Below, piece by piece: positions 1 through 9,218 of a stretch of 64,000 nt of DNA. Numbering within the stretch: position 1 is the stretch's first letter; every line of letters begins with the position of its first letter. The position numbers were made by a program, and so were the translations under genes. The notes below the pieces were generated by a model. It worked only from the letters and a program-made list of their open reading frames with translations, was not told the DNA's origin and ran no database searches. The stretch comes from Vibrio crassostreae (GTDB lineage Bacteria > Pseudomonadota > Gammaproteobacteria > Enterobacterales > Vibrionaceae): assembly GCF_024347415.1 (NCBI RefSeq), contig NZ_AP025476.1, forward strand, positions 2,356,001 to 2,420,000. Direction: 5' to 3'.

Positions 1-234
1 AGCACGATAAATAGCTTCGTCGACGTAACGTTGAGTTTCTTGAGCATTGAGCTGAGAAACAGACGCCAATAACTGCTGAGTTTTATTGATAACTGATTCT
101 GAGCTTTGAGATTTGATGACTTGTTGATTACTCGTTGCGTTGTAGATCGAGAAACCAATAAGAGACAGTGAAGTAATGATTAGGCAACAACCTGCTAAGA
201 GAGTTATTTTCCACTGTACCGATAGAGAGCGCAT
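1..234 (-). CDS. Methyl-accepting chemotaxis protein, N-terminal part (truncated by window edge)
   Basis: The reading frame begins at an ATG at 234 and stays open to the window edge (78 codons). It encodes MRSLSVQWKITLLAGC and then a hydrophobic segment at about residues 8-30, followed by a polar, Gln/Ser-rich helical stretch. This is the usual start of a chemoreceptor: a short cytoplasmic tail, the first membrane helix and the beginning of a periplasmic ligand-binding domain. No signalling domain is inside the window, so the family call rests only on the N-terminus. A histidine kinase with the same topology is the main alternative. Expected role: sensing an unknown ligand and passing it to CheA. 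Confidence 0.55.
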   Translation of the reverse strand, partial: MRSLSVQWKITLLAGCCLIITSLSLIGFSIYNATSNQQVIKSQSSESVINKTQQLLASVSQLNAQETQRYVDEAIYRA

Positions 235-732
235 TTAATATCCTTATTTAAGCCAAAAGACTTCCATAACCATAACTATCACACCGACAACAAATTGCTG
301 TACACAATGTAAATGAGTTAGACGAATAGCTTAGCGAATAATTACAGCACAAATCGCTTACATATAAAACGAAAGTTTACATAAATGTTAACAAGCCATG
401 CCTTTTACCTATTGCTTCTGCGATTTCAAAATAATCTACTCATACAATCATTGCCAATAGGCCTATTGCTCTAACATTTTGGGTATAACCTAGCATCGAT
501 ATTTCAAGGAAGCTGACTCTCCCTACATCTTTAAAACGCCGCAATATCGGATTACTTTTTCTAATCCAAGTTATAGATTTTTATCTTGATCAACTTCACG
601 TTTTTTGATTGCTAAGTCGGCAATCAAGCTCTAATATCTCGCGCCTAGATTCCCTGAATACTTTATTCTTTTGGCTCTCTTTAATGGAGTGCTAAGGCTT
701 TTTACGTCTTTAATTTTTGGAGAGATACGCAA
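235..732. other. Intergenic region between divergent chemoreceptor and emrD genes
   Basis: About 500 bases with no credible gene. It must hold the promoters of the two divergent genes. The only clear structure is an inverted repeat at 605-627 (arms TTGATTGC and GCAATCAA, 7-base loop), about 105 bases before emrD, which could be an operator or a leader hairpin. No regulator site could be named. Confidence 0.4.
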
Positions 733-1938
733 ATGTCTGCCTCGTTTCCATTAGCGAAACTTACCTTTTTAATCGCTATTCTGACAGCCGTAGGTCAAAT
801 GACTCAAACGATGTACGTGCCTTCTATCGGTCATATGGCGGGTGAGTTTTTGGTTTCTGCGTCTTCACTTCAAGCTGTGATGGCGTGCTACTTGATCCCT
901 TATGGTCTGTCGCAATTTGTCTACGGCCCGCTTTCTGATCGCCTAGGTCGTAAACCTATCATCGTAGTAGGTTTGATCATCTACATCATAGGTACTTTGG
1001 TAGCCTTATTCGCTCATGAGTATCAATGGTTCCTAGCGGGTAGCTTTATCCAAGGCTTAGGCATTGGTTGTGGCGGTGCGATGTCTCGAACATTGACTCG
1101 TGACTGTTTTGAAGGCGCAGAACTGCATCGTGCAAATAGCTTAATCAGCATGTGTGTGATTTTCTCACCATTGATGGCTCCTGTTTTGGGCGGTTACTTA
1201 ACAGAAGCTTTCGGTTGGCGTTCTAGCTACTTGTTCCTCGCGCTGTTTGGTATCGCGGTTGTGATCACCATGATGACGAGCATGATGGAAACTCTGCCAA
1301 AAGAACGACGCAAAAATGAGTCTGTTGTAAACAGCTACAAATTCGTTCTGTCTGACAAACGCTTCCAAGGTTTCCTACTAGTTCTAGTAGCAACATTCGC
1401 GGGGGTCGCAGTATTTGAAGCCGCGGCTGGTGTATTACTTGGTGGCGTACTGGGTTTACCTGCAACCACAGTCAGCTTGTTGTTTGTTTTGCCTATTCCG
1501 GGTTACTTAGTGGGTGCTGGTCTATCGAGTTACATCGCACAACGTCGCTCTGAGCGTCGCGCACTGAATGTTGGCCTAGTGTCGATCTTAGTCGGTTCAG
1601 CCGTGGTGCTTATACCGGGTCTGTTTGGTCAAACAACAGCACTAACTTTGATTGGCGGTGCAACCATTTACTTCTTGGGTGCTGGTATCTTATTCCCAGC
1701 AGCAACAACAGGGGCACTATCGCCATTCCCATACCATGCAGGTACAGGAGGTGCGATCTTAGGTGGTATGCAGAACCTAGGTGCTGGTATCGCAACACTG
1801 TTGGCATCGTTCTTCCCGGCTCAAGACCAGCTTCCACTCGGCTGTTTGATGATTGCAATGTCATTTATCGTGATGCTTGGTTTACGTTGGGTCAATCGTA
1901 AACCTGACCACTCAAACGAAATGCCATTGGCTATCTAA
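733..1938 (+). CDS. emrD: EmrD-type multidrug exporter of the major facilitator superfamily
   Basis: A 401-residue inner-membrane protein with about 12 hydrophobic helices. It matches remembered E. coli EmrD closely along its length: the N-terminal VGQMTQTMYVPSI, MFS motif A (GPLSDRLGR, residues 65-73), the RTLTRDCFE stretch after helix 4, and the C-terminal LFPAATTGALSPFP. EmrD proteins expel amphipathic compounds, detergents and uncouplers using the proton gradient; the substrate here is not predictable. It stands alone, divergent from a chemoreceptor gene, and ends in its own terminator. The ATG at 733 follows a GGAGAG ribosome-binding site. Confidence 0.88.
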   Translation: MSASFPLAKLTFLIAILTAVGQMTQTMYVPSIGHMAGEFLVSASSLQAVMACYLIPYGLSQFVYGPLSDRLGRKPIIVVGLIIYIIGTLVALFAHEYQWFLAGSFIQGLGIGCGGAMSRTLTRDCFEGAELHRANSLISMCVIFSPLMAPVLGGYLTEAFGWRSSYLFLALFGIAVVITMMTSMMETLPKERRKNESVVNSYKFVLSDKRFQGFLLVLVATFAGVAVFEAAAGVLLGGVLGLPATTVSLLFVLPIPGYLVGAGLSSYIAQRRSERRALNVGLVSILVGSAVVLIPGLFGQTTALTLIGGATIYFLGAGILFPAATTGALSPFPYHAGTGGAILGGMQNLGAGIATLLASFFPAQDQLPLGCLMIAMSFIVMLGLRWVNRKPDHSNEMPLAI

Positions 1939-1967
1939 AATAAAACTCGAACCCTTTCCAAACAAAG

Positions 1968-2000
1968 AAAAGGGACATACTGAAAAGTGTGTCCCTTTTT
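1968..2000 (+). terminator. Rho-independent terminator of emrD
   Basis: Stem AAAAGGGACA/TGTCCCTTTT, extended by three inner pairs around a TGAAAA loop, followed by a T-run. It lies 30 bases after the emrD stop. Confidence 0.85.
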
Positions 2001-2209
2001 GTTACCCGTTTCCACTTACCCACATCTATTATCAATTTCATTTAACATTACTTTGATTTTTTGAAAACAATAACAGACACTTACGTTGAAAGTGCATATC
2101 CAGAATCCAATTATAAATAATATCACTGGAAGAAAACCAAGATACCTAGGCTCTGATAATAAAGGATGCTGGCATTAAAACGAGTAAGGTGCACACTAAG
2201 GATATACAG

Positions 2210-4375
2210 ATGCGTTTCGCTTTAACCACATTAGCCGTATCGGTCGCGCTTGTCGCCGGATGCAGCAATCAAGGAATAACAACCATGAAACACTACTCTC
2301 CATCGCAACTCGTCGCTCAGCAGACACAAGCTCCTGTTGCTAAGAAAGTCCCTCATGCAATGACGATTCATGGTGATACTCGAATCGATAATTACTACTG
2401 GATGCGTGATGATGAACGCCAAGATCCAGAGATCTTGCAGCATCTTGAGCAAGAAAACCAGTACGCAGAGACCGTGCTGGAGCATACGGAATCAACACAA
2501 AAACAGTTATTTGAAGAGATCAAAGGCCGAATCGCGAAAGACGACAATTCAGTACCAGTGCGCAAAGGCAGTTACTACTACTCAAATAAAGTCACTGGTG
2601 ACAACGAATACCCGGTTCACTTGCGTGAAAAAGACTTTTTAGGCACAGACAAGCAAGTCATCTTAGACGTTAATGAACTAGCAAAAGAACATGAATTCTT
2701 CAGTATTGGTGGCTTAACGATCAGCCCAGACGAAAACTTGTTGGCCTATGGTGAAGATACGCTGAGTCGCCGCATTTACACCATCAAGATTAAAGATCTC
2801 ACCACTGGTGAATACCTAAACGACGAAATTGAAGGTGCTTCGAGTGCTATTGCGTGGCAAAACGATAACCAAGCCTTTTACTACATCAAGAAAGATCCGC
2901 AAACACTGCTGGGTTACCAAGTTTACCGCCACATTTTAGGCACACCTCAAACTAGCGATGAGTTAATCTACGAAGAAACCGACAGCGCTTACTACACCTC
3001 ATTGAGCAAAAGCAAAGATGGTGAAGAGGTCTACATTTGGCACTCGAGCACAGAAACCAGTGGTGTTTCAGTCATTGATGCCAACAATCCACAGGCTAAA
3101 GCCGAAGCTTTCTACCCAAAAGAGACTGGAATTGAGTACAGCATCGCTAAACTGGGTGATTGGTATTACATCTACACCAACTACCAAGCGGTCAACTTTC
3201 GTTTAATAAAAGTCGCAGCTGAAGACATGCATGACCGCTCAAAATGGGTCGATGTCATTGCTGCAGACGATAACACTCAGCTTGTTGATTTCGAGTTGTT
3301 TGATGACCATCTTGTTTACGAGCAACGTGCAGATGGCTTGTCTACAGTCACAGTTCGCCAACTCTCAACAGGCAAAGAGTTCCCACTTGAATTTAACGAC
3401 ACCGCTTTCGCTGCTTACCTAACAAGTAACTATGAATTAGATAACTCAAAAGTTCGAATCTATTACAGCAGCTTGACTACGCCAGGAACTTACTATGATT
3501 TTGACCTAAGTACGGGTGAGTCTGAAATCAAGAAGCAAACACCAGTATTAGGTGATTTCGAAGCGGATAACTATCAATCAGAGCGAATCATGGTTACGGC
3601 TCGCGATGGCAAGCAAATACCAGTCTCTTTGGTGTATCGCAAAGATTTATTCAAGAAAGACGGCACTAACCCAATTTACCAATACGGCTACGGATCTTAC
3701 GGTTCAACCATTGAACCGACCTTCAGCTCGACTCGTCTCAGCCTGCTTGATAGAGGCTTCGTTTTTGCAATCGCTCACATCCGCGGTTCAGAAATGCTGG
3801 GGCGACCTTGGTATGAAGACGGCAAAAAGCTGACCAAGCAAAACACGTTCAATGACTTTATCGATGTAACTAAAGGCCTAGTTGAAGAAGGTTATGGCGC
3901 TAAAGACAAAGTATTTGCGGTAGGCGGTTCAGCCGGCGGTTTATTAATGGGAGCAATCATCAACCAAGCGCCTGAATTATATCGAGGCATCGGAGCACAT
4001 GTTCCGTTTGTTGATGTAGTCACAACCATGCTTGATGAGTCGATTCCTCTTACGACTAACGAGTACGATGAATGGGGCAACCCTAACAATAAAACCTACT
4101 ATGACTACATGCTGAGTTACTCACCGTACGACAACATTCAGATACAAAACTACCCGAACATGTTGGTGACAACAGGCCTACATGATTCACAAGTGCAATA
4201 CTTTGAGCCAATGAAGTGGGTAGCGAAACTGCGTGAAATGAAAACAGATAACAATGTACTGGTGTTCAAAACCGACATGGAAGCCGGTCACGGTGGCGCT
4301 TCTGGTCGATTTAAGCGATTAAAAGAAGATGCTCTTGAATACGCCTTCTTTTTAGACTTACTAAAAACTCAGTAG
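2210..4375 (+). CDS. ptrB: Oligopeptidase B-like S9 serine peptidase with lipoprotein signal
   Basis: Prolyl-oligopeptidase family (S9A). An N-terminal beta-propeller region is followed by an alpha/beta-hydrolase domain with GGSAGG (nucleophile Ser about residue 574), an Asp in LHDSQVQY and a His in EAGHGGASG, the expected triad. Oligopeptidase B cleaves short peptides after Arg/Lys and is usually cytosolic. Here about 25 extra N-terminal residues end in the lipobox LVAGC (Cys18), predicting a lipoprotein facing the periplasm. The ATG at 2210 is chosen because AAGGA lies just upstream; a GTG at 2189 is also in frame. A third start at 2285 (MKHYSPSQ) has its own AAGGA and would remove the signal. 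Single-gene unit before xthA. Confidence 0.82.
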   Translation: MRFALTTLAVSVALVAGCSNQGITTMKHYSPSQLVAQQTQAPVAKKVPHAMTIHGDTRIDNYYWMRDDERQDPEILQHLEQENQYAETVLEHTESTQKQLFEEIKGRIAKDDNSVPVRKGSYYYSNKVTGDNEYPVHLREKDFLGTDKQVILDVNELAKEHEFFSIGGLTISPDENLLAYGEDTLSRRIYTIKIKDLTTGEYLNDEIEGASSAIAWQNDNQAFYYIKKDPQTLLGYQVYRHILGTPQTSDELIYEETDSAYYTSLSKSKDGEEVYIWHSSTETSGVSVIDANNPQAKAEAFYPKETGIEYSIAKLGDWYYIYTNYQAVNFRLIKVAAEDMHDRSKWVDVIAADDNTQLVDFELFDDHLVYEQRADGLSTVTVRQLSTGKEFPLEFNDTAFAAYLTSNYELDNSKVRIYYSSLTTPGTYYDFDLSTGESEIKKQTPVLGDFEADNYQSERIMVTARDGKQIPVSLVYRKDLFKKDGTNPIYQYGYGSYGSTIEPTFSSTRLSLLDRGFVFAIAHIRGSEMLGRPWYEDGKKLTKQNTFNDFIDVTKGLVEEGYGAKDKVFAVGGSAGGLLMGAIINQAPELYRGIGAHVPFVDVVTTMLDESIPLTTNEYDEWGNPNNKTYYDYMLSYSPYDNIQIQNYPNMLVTTGLHDSQVQYFEPMKWVAKLREMKTDNNVLVFKTDMEAGHGGASGRFKRLKEDALEYAFFLDLLKTQ

Positions 4376-4410
4376 ACTCAGCGTAACTGTAGGTATTCAC
4401 ACAATTTAAC

Positions 4411-4440
4411 GTCGCCATTTAGTCTCGACAAAATGGCGAC
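4411..4440 (+). terminator. Inverted repeat after ptrB (possible terminator or processing hairpin)
   Basis: Perfect 10-bp arms GTCGCCATTT/AAATGGCGAC with a 10-base loop, 35 bases after the ptrB stop. No T-run follows, so a Rho-independent terminator is only possible; it may instead protect the 3' end of the mRNA. Confidence 0.45.
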
Positions 4441-4545
4441 AGAAATTATTAAGCATGGTTAAATACGATGAACCATGAAATCCACCAAATCAAAAGATCT
4501 TTGAAAACTCGCAGTGACAAAGGTTTACGAGAGGTATAAAAACAA

Positions 4546-5352
4546 ATGAAAGTAATTAGCTTCAACATCAACGGCCTAAGAGCCCGCCTTCATCAACTGC
4601 AAGCTGTTATCGATAAACACCAACCGGACGTAATTGGTCTGCAAGAGATAAAAGTACACGATGAAGCCTTCCCTATTGCTGATGTTGAAGCAATGGGCTA
4701 CAAGGTTTACTTTCACGGCCAAAAAGCACACTACGGTGTGGCTATGTTGTGTAAGCAAGAGCCAATCTCTGTTCAGAAAGGTTTTCCAACCGACAATGAA
4801 GACCATCAAAAGCGTATGATCATGGCGACGTTTGAAGATGAAAACGGTGAAAAGGTTACAGTACTAAATGGTTACTTCCCTCAAGGGGATAACATCAAGC
4901 ATGAAACCAAATACCCGTACAAGCGTGAGTTCTACAAAGACTTGATTACTTACCTAAACGATTACCACAATAAAGATGAACAAGTGATCGTAATGGGCGA
5001 CATTAATATCAGCCCAATTGATGCTGACATCGGTATTGGTGAACCTAATGCGAAACGTTGGTTGAAAACCGGTAAGTGTTCTTTCCAACCAGAAGAACGT
5101 GAATGGCTAAAAACTCTGATGGATTGGGGTTTTGTGGACAGTTTCCGTTTGCTACACCCTGAAGTAAACGATCAATACTCGTGGTTTGATTACCGCTCGA
5201 AAGGTTTCGTGGATAACCGCGGCCTGCGTATTGACGTGGTACTAGCAACTCAGAAACTTGCTGATAAGTGTACTGAAGCTGGCATTGACTATGAGCTACG
5301 CGGCATTGAAAAACCGTCTGATCACGCGCCAATTTGGTCGACGTTTAAGTAA
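4546..5352 (+). CDS. xthA: Exodeoxyribonuclease III
   Basis: A 268-residue enzyme nearly co-linear with E. coli XthA, with start, length and motifs conserved. Landmarks are [10 protein letters not shown] (Asn7), LQEIKVHD (metal-binding Glu34), [15 protein letters not shown] (catalytic Asp/Asn pair), [17 protein letters not shown] substrate loop and the C-terminal SDHAPIW with the catalytic His. It is the major AP endonuclease and a 3'-5' exonuclease on duplex DNA, acting in base-excision repair. The ATG at 4546 follows GAGAGGT. Monocistronic; it ends in a terminator shared with the convergent metallopeptidase gene. Confidence 0.97.
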   Translation: MKVISFNINGLRARLHQLQAVIDKHQPDVIGLQEIKVHDEAFPIADVEAMGYKVYFHGQKAHYGVAMLCKQEPISVQKGFPTDNEDHQKRMIMATFEDENGEKVTVLNGYFPQGDNIKHETKYPYKREFYKDLITYLNDYHNKDEQVIVMGDINISPIDADIGIGEPNAKRWLKTGKCSFQPEEREWLKTLMDWGFVDSFRLLHPEVNDQYSWFDYRSKGFVDNRGLRIDVVLATQKLADKCTEAGIDYELRGIEKPSDHAPIWSTFK

Positions 5353-5384
5353 TTAACTCGTTTTTTTGTTTAACTACTTAAAAA

Positions 5385-5421
5385 AGAAAGGAGAGTTGGG
5401 ATTACCATCTCTCCTTTTTTG
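5385..5421. terminator. Bidirectional terminator between xthA and the ImpA-like gene
   Basis: Stem AAAGGAGAG/CTCTCCTTT with A-rich and T-rich flanks on either side, between convergent genes, so it can work in both directions. Confidence 0.8.
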
Positions 5422-5464
5422 TATCGATCTTTTATCGGTTAATCATATAGGTGATATTGATCCA

Positions 5465-8314
5465 TTAAAGTGGCCAAACAGCACTTCCATCCACATCCAC
5501 TGGATACTTCGCAAAGTCATCCAAGCAATAGCCAGTATTCTCAGATGCAAAATACTTGAGAGGCATAGTCGTTAAATTCAAGCTTTCAACTTGCTGTTTC
5601 GCCTTATTCTCAAAGCTAAAGCCCCACATATCCAAGTACGCTCGCATATCTCGTTGAGTGACATAGCTCATCGCGATCAATTGCCAATCATCACTAGAAA
5701 TAGCTTTTGCCTCTTCTAAAGTGTAATCAGAGAAACCGATTGAGCCTCGATTTGCACTCCATAGTTCTTCTGATTTTGTCAAACGATTAAACTCTCGCTC
5801 TATCGTATGCAAACGTCCCAGTAAGTGCCAACCCGTTGTCAAAATCCCCTGCTCTTGCGACAACATCATCATCTGAATATAAATTCGTGCACCCCAACTC
5901 CAATTCGCTTGGTTCTGAGTAGCCATATAAGCATTCGGGTCGATTTCCAAACGACTCTGTTTAAGTATTTCGAATTGACCTTTGAAGTCTAAACCTTGGC
6001 AAGCAGATACCTTTCCCGTCTCTTGGTAATAACGAGACTTACTGTAATAGGAGTAGTAGTTCGTCGTAGAGTGACCTTCCCAACCAGAGAAACGAAAGCG
6101 ACTCTTCTCAAGCCCATGCCCTAATTCATGTAAATCACCATGCCCTAGAGGATCAAAAGACCAATAAGCATCGTAAGGGTTTCCTGAACAACCGTAACCA
6201 CAGTTCGCTTGGTCGGCGTTCATATGCTTCACAATATCAATGGTTTCAACCTGCCAACCCTGATTTTTTGCGTATTGCTGAATTTCATCAATGACATCAA
6301 TTCCAGGGCCTTCAAAACCAGCAAGCGCATGAGGTAAGTTATGAACGTAACGCTCTGTTGCTAATGCCATATCTTGTGGCTTATCCCATCGCGCAGGGCT
6401 TACTGAATCCTGCATTTTTTCTAGCTTTGAGTGAACTTCAAATCCCGGAGTAATCAGTTCGGCCCAATCAAAGTTTCCTTCCTCAAGCTGTGCAACAAAA
6501 CTGTCGTTGTCTGCCTCACTGCGCCAAACGGGGTGTTGCGCGACATTTTCAAAACGCAGCTCCACATCAATATCATTGGTATCAAAATGAACCTGTAATG
6601 TTCCACCATAGGCTGACGTGAGATAAATCGTCTCTCCCGGTTTCACTGGATAAGTTACCGAGGTTAAAAATTTCGGCCGAGCGTAACCGTCATTGCCTGA
6701 AAACTCGTGTGTTGCGCCGCTACGCAATGTATTAAATGCGATAGACGTAGACACTTCGTTACTATCTAAGCGAGTCACCTTAATTGTCTTACCCGGCAAG
6801 GCATATACACCAGCGGATCGGAAGTTTCTTTTAGACTCCAAGGCAATGGTTTTGGTGACGAGCGGAACGTTCTCAAAACTCTTGGTACTGAAATTACCTA
6901 GACTTGGTTGCGCCGCATTATACACGCGACTGTTGTATACCGCGTAATCACTGTAATAAGAGCGAAGAAAATCAATTCTCTCTGTCACGCCCTTACCCAA
7001 TGGGTACTGAACATCTTGACGATAATGATCAGCAAGTAGCAGTAACAGCTTTTCATATTCGTAATCATCCGTTGTAAACAGATCCACTTTCTTACTATCA
7101 AGCGATGTTAGATGGGAACGAATACTGTTTGCGGCAATATAGAACTCTTCATCCATATTGGATTCATCAGGGCAAGATTTGTCATCACAAGTATTCAGGT
7201 CAACAGTAAAACTGTCGTCTTTCAATCTCTGTAAAAGTGCTTGTTGTTGAAAAATGTTATCCGGAACCTGATTAATAAGCTGTGTAGAATCCCAATTAGA
7301 CAGGCCGAGTTTGCGCCAATAGTTATCACCAACGTAAGTCATGTTCATTTCAGCAAACAAGGCATTACCTAAGTCCGTCATACCGCCATCAAGATGTAGA
7401 TATAACACTGGAATATTTTTGGTGAACGCCAAACGTAACCCTGAAATCACATCTTCAATGTCATCACCATCATTTAACTTTTGAGACAAAACTAGCAAGT
7501 CAGGGTTATTGGCTTCAATACATTGACTTAATTTACTACCATCACAAGTATTGTCAGCGTTGATAACCATAGAAGCATTAACATTGTCGGTTAACCAGTT
7601 TCGTGTCGCTTGATCATCAGGAAAATAATGAGACTGATCAAGCTGAGCTAACACAACATTTTGTGGCGAGTCAGTACTAGAAGTCCACCTAACTAAGTTC
7701 TTCAACCAAGTATCCATCTCTTCGTTGACAGAATCAGGAAAGCGCTGCTTAGTTCGAAACGGGTTACTTGCTAATGCTGCATAGCGGTTGTCGTCTGACG
7801 TATAACCCGCAATACCAATGACAAGCTCTTGGTTGGCATAGCCATCTTGCATCGCTTTATTGGTTTTTAAGATGACATCGTTAAAGCCATAGGTAGGTAA
7901 GATGATTGCCGTGTCATGCGTTGGATCCCAATGAAGATTACGTAGAGGTTCCCCTTCAGAGTTTTGGGATAAAGCTTGCTTAATATGATTGTAGTCCTCG
8001 TTGTATTGAGCAACTAATGCTTGGCTTGCCTCAATAAACTCCAAGGAATTATCAACATAAGAAGCATTACCAGTCGACAAGGCTTTTTGAACTGCGGTTT
8101 GCGGAATTGGGTTTATATCTGGCTCACCGCTTCCATCACCGTCATTACCTCCAGAACCTCCAGAACCTCCAGAACCTCCAGAACCTCCAGAACCTCCAGA
8201 ACCTCCAGAACCAGTTTGGGCACTTTCACCGCCACTACCACCTCCGCACCCTAAAAGTGATAACGTGATAACACAAAGAACCAAGTTCGCTAGTAAGTTA
8301 CTCTTTTTCATCAT
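5465..8314 (-). CDS. ImpA/M60-type zinc metallopeptidase lipoprotein
   Basis: About 949 residues. MMKKSNLLANL and LSLLGC form a lipoprotein signal (lipobox LLGC), followed by a Gly/Ser linker of perfect GSG repeats and then a large extracytoplasmic region. At about residue 728 there is HELGHGLE, a gluzincin HExxH, with a downstream Glu in SGWEGHSTTNYYSYY. This fits the M60-like/ImpA group, which cleaves O-glycosylated (mucin-type) proteins, and is related to SslE/AcfD. The upstream half, with many Asp/Asn-rich segments, probably contributes glycan-binding modules. Start uncertain: ATGs at 8314 and 8311 are adjacent, and GGA lies 6 bases before the second. A TTG at 8332 is less likely. It is a single gene after the terminator of the ABC operon. 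Substrate is inferred from family, not seen. Confidence 0.72.
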   Translation of the reverse strand: MMKKSNLLANLVLCVITLSLLGCGGGSGGESAQTGSGGSGGSGGSGGSGGSGGSGGNDGDGSGEPDINPIPQTAVQKALSTGNASYVDNSLEFIEASQALVAQYNEDYNHIKQALSQNSEGEPLRNLHWDPTHDTAIILPTYGFNDVILKTNKAMQDGYANQELVIGIAGYTSDDNRYAALASNPFRTKQRFPDSVNEEMDTWLKNLVRWTSSTDSPQNVVLAQLDQSHYFPDDQATRNWLTDNVNASMVINADNTCDGSKLSQCIEANNPDLLVLSQKLNDGDDIEDVISGLRLAFTKNIPVLYLHLDGGMTDLGNALFAEMNMTYVGDNYWRKLGLSNWDSTQLINQVPDNIFQQQALLQRLKDDSFTVDLNTCDDKSCPDESNMDEEFYIAANSIRSHLTSLDSKKVDLFTTDDYEYEKLLLLLADHYRQDVQYPLGKGVTERIDFLRSYYSDYAVYNSRVYNAAQPSLGNFSTKSFENVPLVTKTIALESKRNFRSAGVYALPGKTIKVTRLDSNEVSTSIAFNTLRSGATHEFSGNDGYARPKFLTSVTYPVKPGETIYLTSAYGGTLQVHFDTNDIDVELRFENVAQHPVWRSEADNDSFVAQLEEGNFDWAELITPGFEVHSKLEKMQDSVSPARWDKPQDMALATERYVHNLPHALAGFEGPGIDVIDEIQQYAKNQGWQVETIDIVKHMNADQANCGYGCSGNPYDAYWSFDPLGHGDLHELGHGLEKSRFRFSGWEGHSTTNYYSYYSKSRYYQETGKVSACQGLDFKGQFEILKQSRLEIDPNAYMATQNQANWSWGARIYIQMMMLSQEQGILTTGWHLLGRLHTIEREFNRLTKSEELWSANRGSIGFSDYTLEEAKAISSDDWQLIAMSYVTQRDMRAYLDMWGFSFENKAKQQVESLNLTTMPLKYFASENTGYCLDDFAKYPVDVDGSAVWPL
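8147..8209. repeat. Seven perfect 9-bp tandem repeats encoding a Gly-Ser linker
   Basis: The unit ACCTCCAGA repeats seven times without a mismatch on the plus strand, giving Gly-Gly-Ser repeats in the ImpA-like protein directly after the lipidated cysteine. Unit length is a multiple of three, so slippage changes tether length without breaking the frame. Confidence 0.95.
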
Positions 8315-8485
8315 TATTCCGTACAACAACAAAATCTTTCCGAGTCTATCTATAGTTAAGTCTAAAGCAATTATTCTAATGAATGCGTGAACGCAATTTG
8401 AAGCAAGTTAACTGTTTTTAAAAATCTATAGTTAGTATTGACGAGTCTCTGCCCAAACCATGACTGTGTTACCTTTTCGATACAA

Positions 8486-8513
8486 AAAACGGCGCTATAG
8501 AAGCGCCGTTTTA
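8486..8513 (-). terminator. Terminator of the amino acid ABC transporter operon
   Basis: Stem AAAACGGCGCT/AGCGCCGTTTT around ATAGA, 25 bases beyond the stop of the last permease gene. On the minus strand it ends in a T-run. Confidence 0.85.
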
Positions 8514-8538
8514 TTAATATGATTTGTACAGGGTGCGA

Positions 8539-9216
8539 TTAACTAAGAGGCCTTAGGTAAGCAAGGAAACGTTTCTCTGCGAATTTGAAAATCGCGATGA
8601 TGATAAACGTGAGCGCCATGTAAAACAGACCTGCCGTTAGGAAAGATTCAAATGGAGCGTAATAACGTGAGTTAACCAAACGAGCTGCACCAGTTAGATC
8701 CATAATGGTTACGATACCTGCTACCGCAGAGCCGTGAAGCATGAAAATGACTTCATTACTGTAAGCTGGCAGTGCGCGACGTAAAGCACTTGGTAAAATG
8801 ATACGACGGTAAGTCTTCGGTGTACTCATGCCGTATGCTTTTGCAGCTTCCACTTCACCTTTCGGTAACCCGTTGATCGCACCACGAATGATCTCTGCAG
8901 TATAAGCTGACGTGTTAAGAATGAATGCCACTAAAGCACAGAACCATGCGTTTTCCCACAATGTGTCTTTCACTGGGAAAAACTGATCCATACCGTAGTA
9001 AATCAGGTACAACTGAACCAATAATGGTGTGCCACGGAAGAAATAGATGAACGACCAAGCTGGAGCATTAATCATCATATTTGGACTGTTACGAGCGATA
9101 GCTAACGGTATGGCTACGAATAAGCCAATGACCAAAGCGACACAAACCATCCAAGCCGTTGTCCATAAACCACCAAGGTAAATCGGCAGGCTTTCAATTA
9201 TCAATGAAAAGTCCAT
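8539..9216 (-). CDS. Basic amino acid ABC transporter, HisM/ArtM-like permease
   Basis: A 225-residue inner-membrane permease of the His/Glu/Gln/Arg/opine family, with about five hydrophobic helices. It carries the coupling motif EVEAAKAYGMSTPKTYRRIILPSALRRALPAYSNE as the EAA loop (around residues 126-160). It is last in a four-gene minus-strand operon (ATPase, binding protein, permease, permease) and starts 2 bases after the preceding permease stop, implying translational coupling and a heterodimeric channel. Histidine, arginine or ornithine are all possible substrates; gene symbols differ between species (hisM, artM, aotM). Confidence 0.85.
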   Translation of the reverse strand: MDFSLIIESLPIYLGGLWTTAWMVCVALVIGLFVAIPLAIARNSPNMMINAPAWSFIYFFRGTPLLVQLYLIYYGMDQFFPVKDTLWENAWFCALVAFILNTSAYTAEIIRGAINGLPKGEVEAAKAYGMSTPKTYRRIILPSALRRALPAYSNEVIFMLHGSAVAGIVTIMDLTGAARLVNSRYYAPFESFLTAGLFYMALTFIIIAIFKFAEKRFLAYLRPLS

Positions 9217-9218
9217 AA

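Noticed and set aside
5366..5575. Plus-strand frame of 69 codons after xthA
   Set aside because: Runs through the terminator and into the opposite-strand metallopeptidase gene.
8021..8254. Plus-strand Ser-Arg-Thr repeat frame opposite the Gly-Ser linker
   Set aside because: Caused by the 9-bp repeats read on the other strand.
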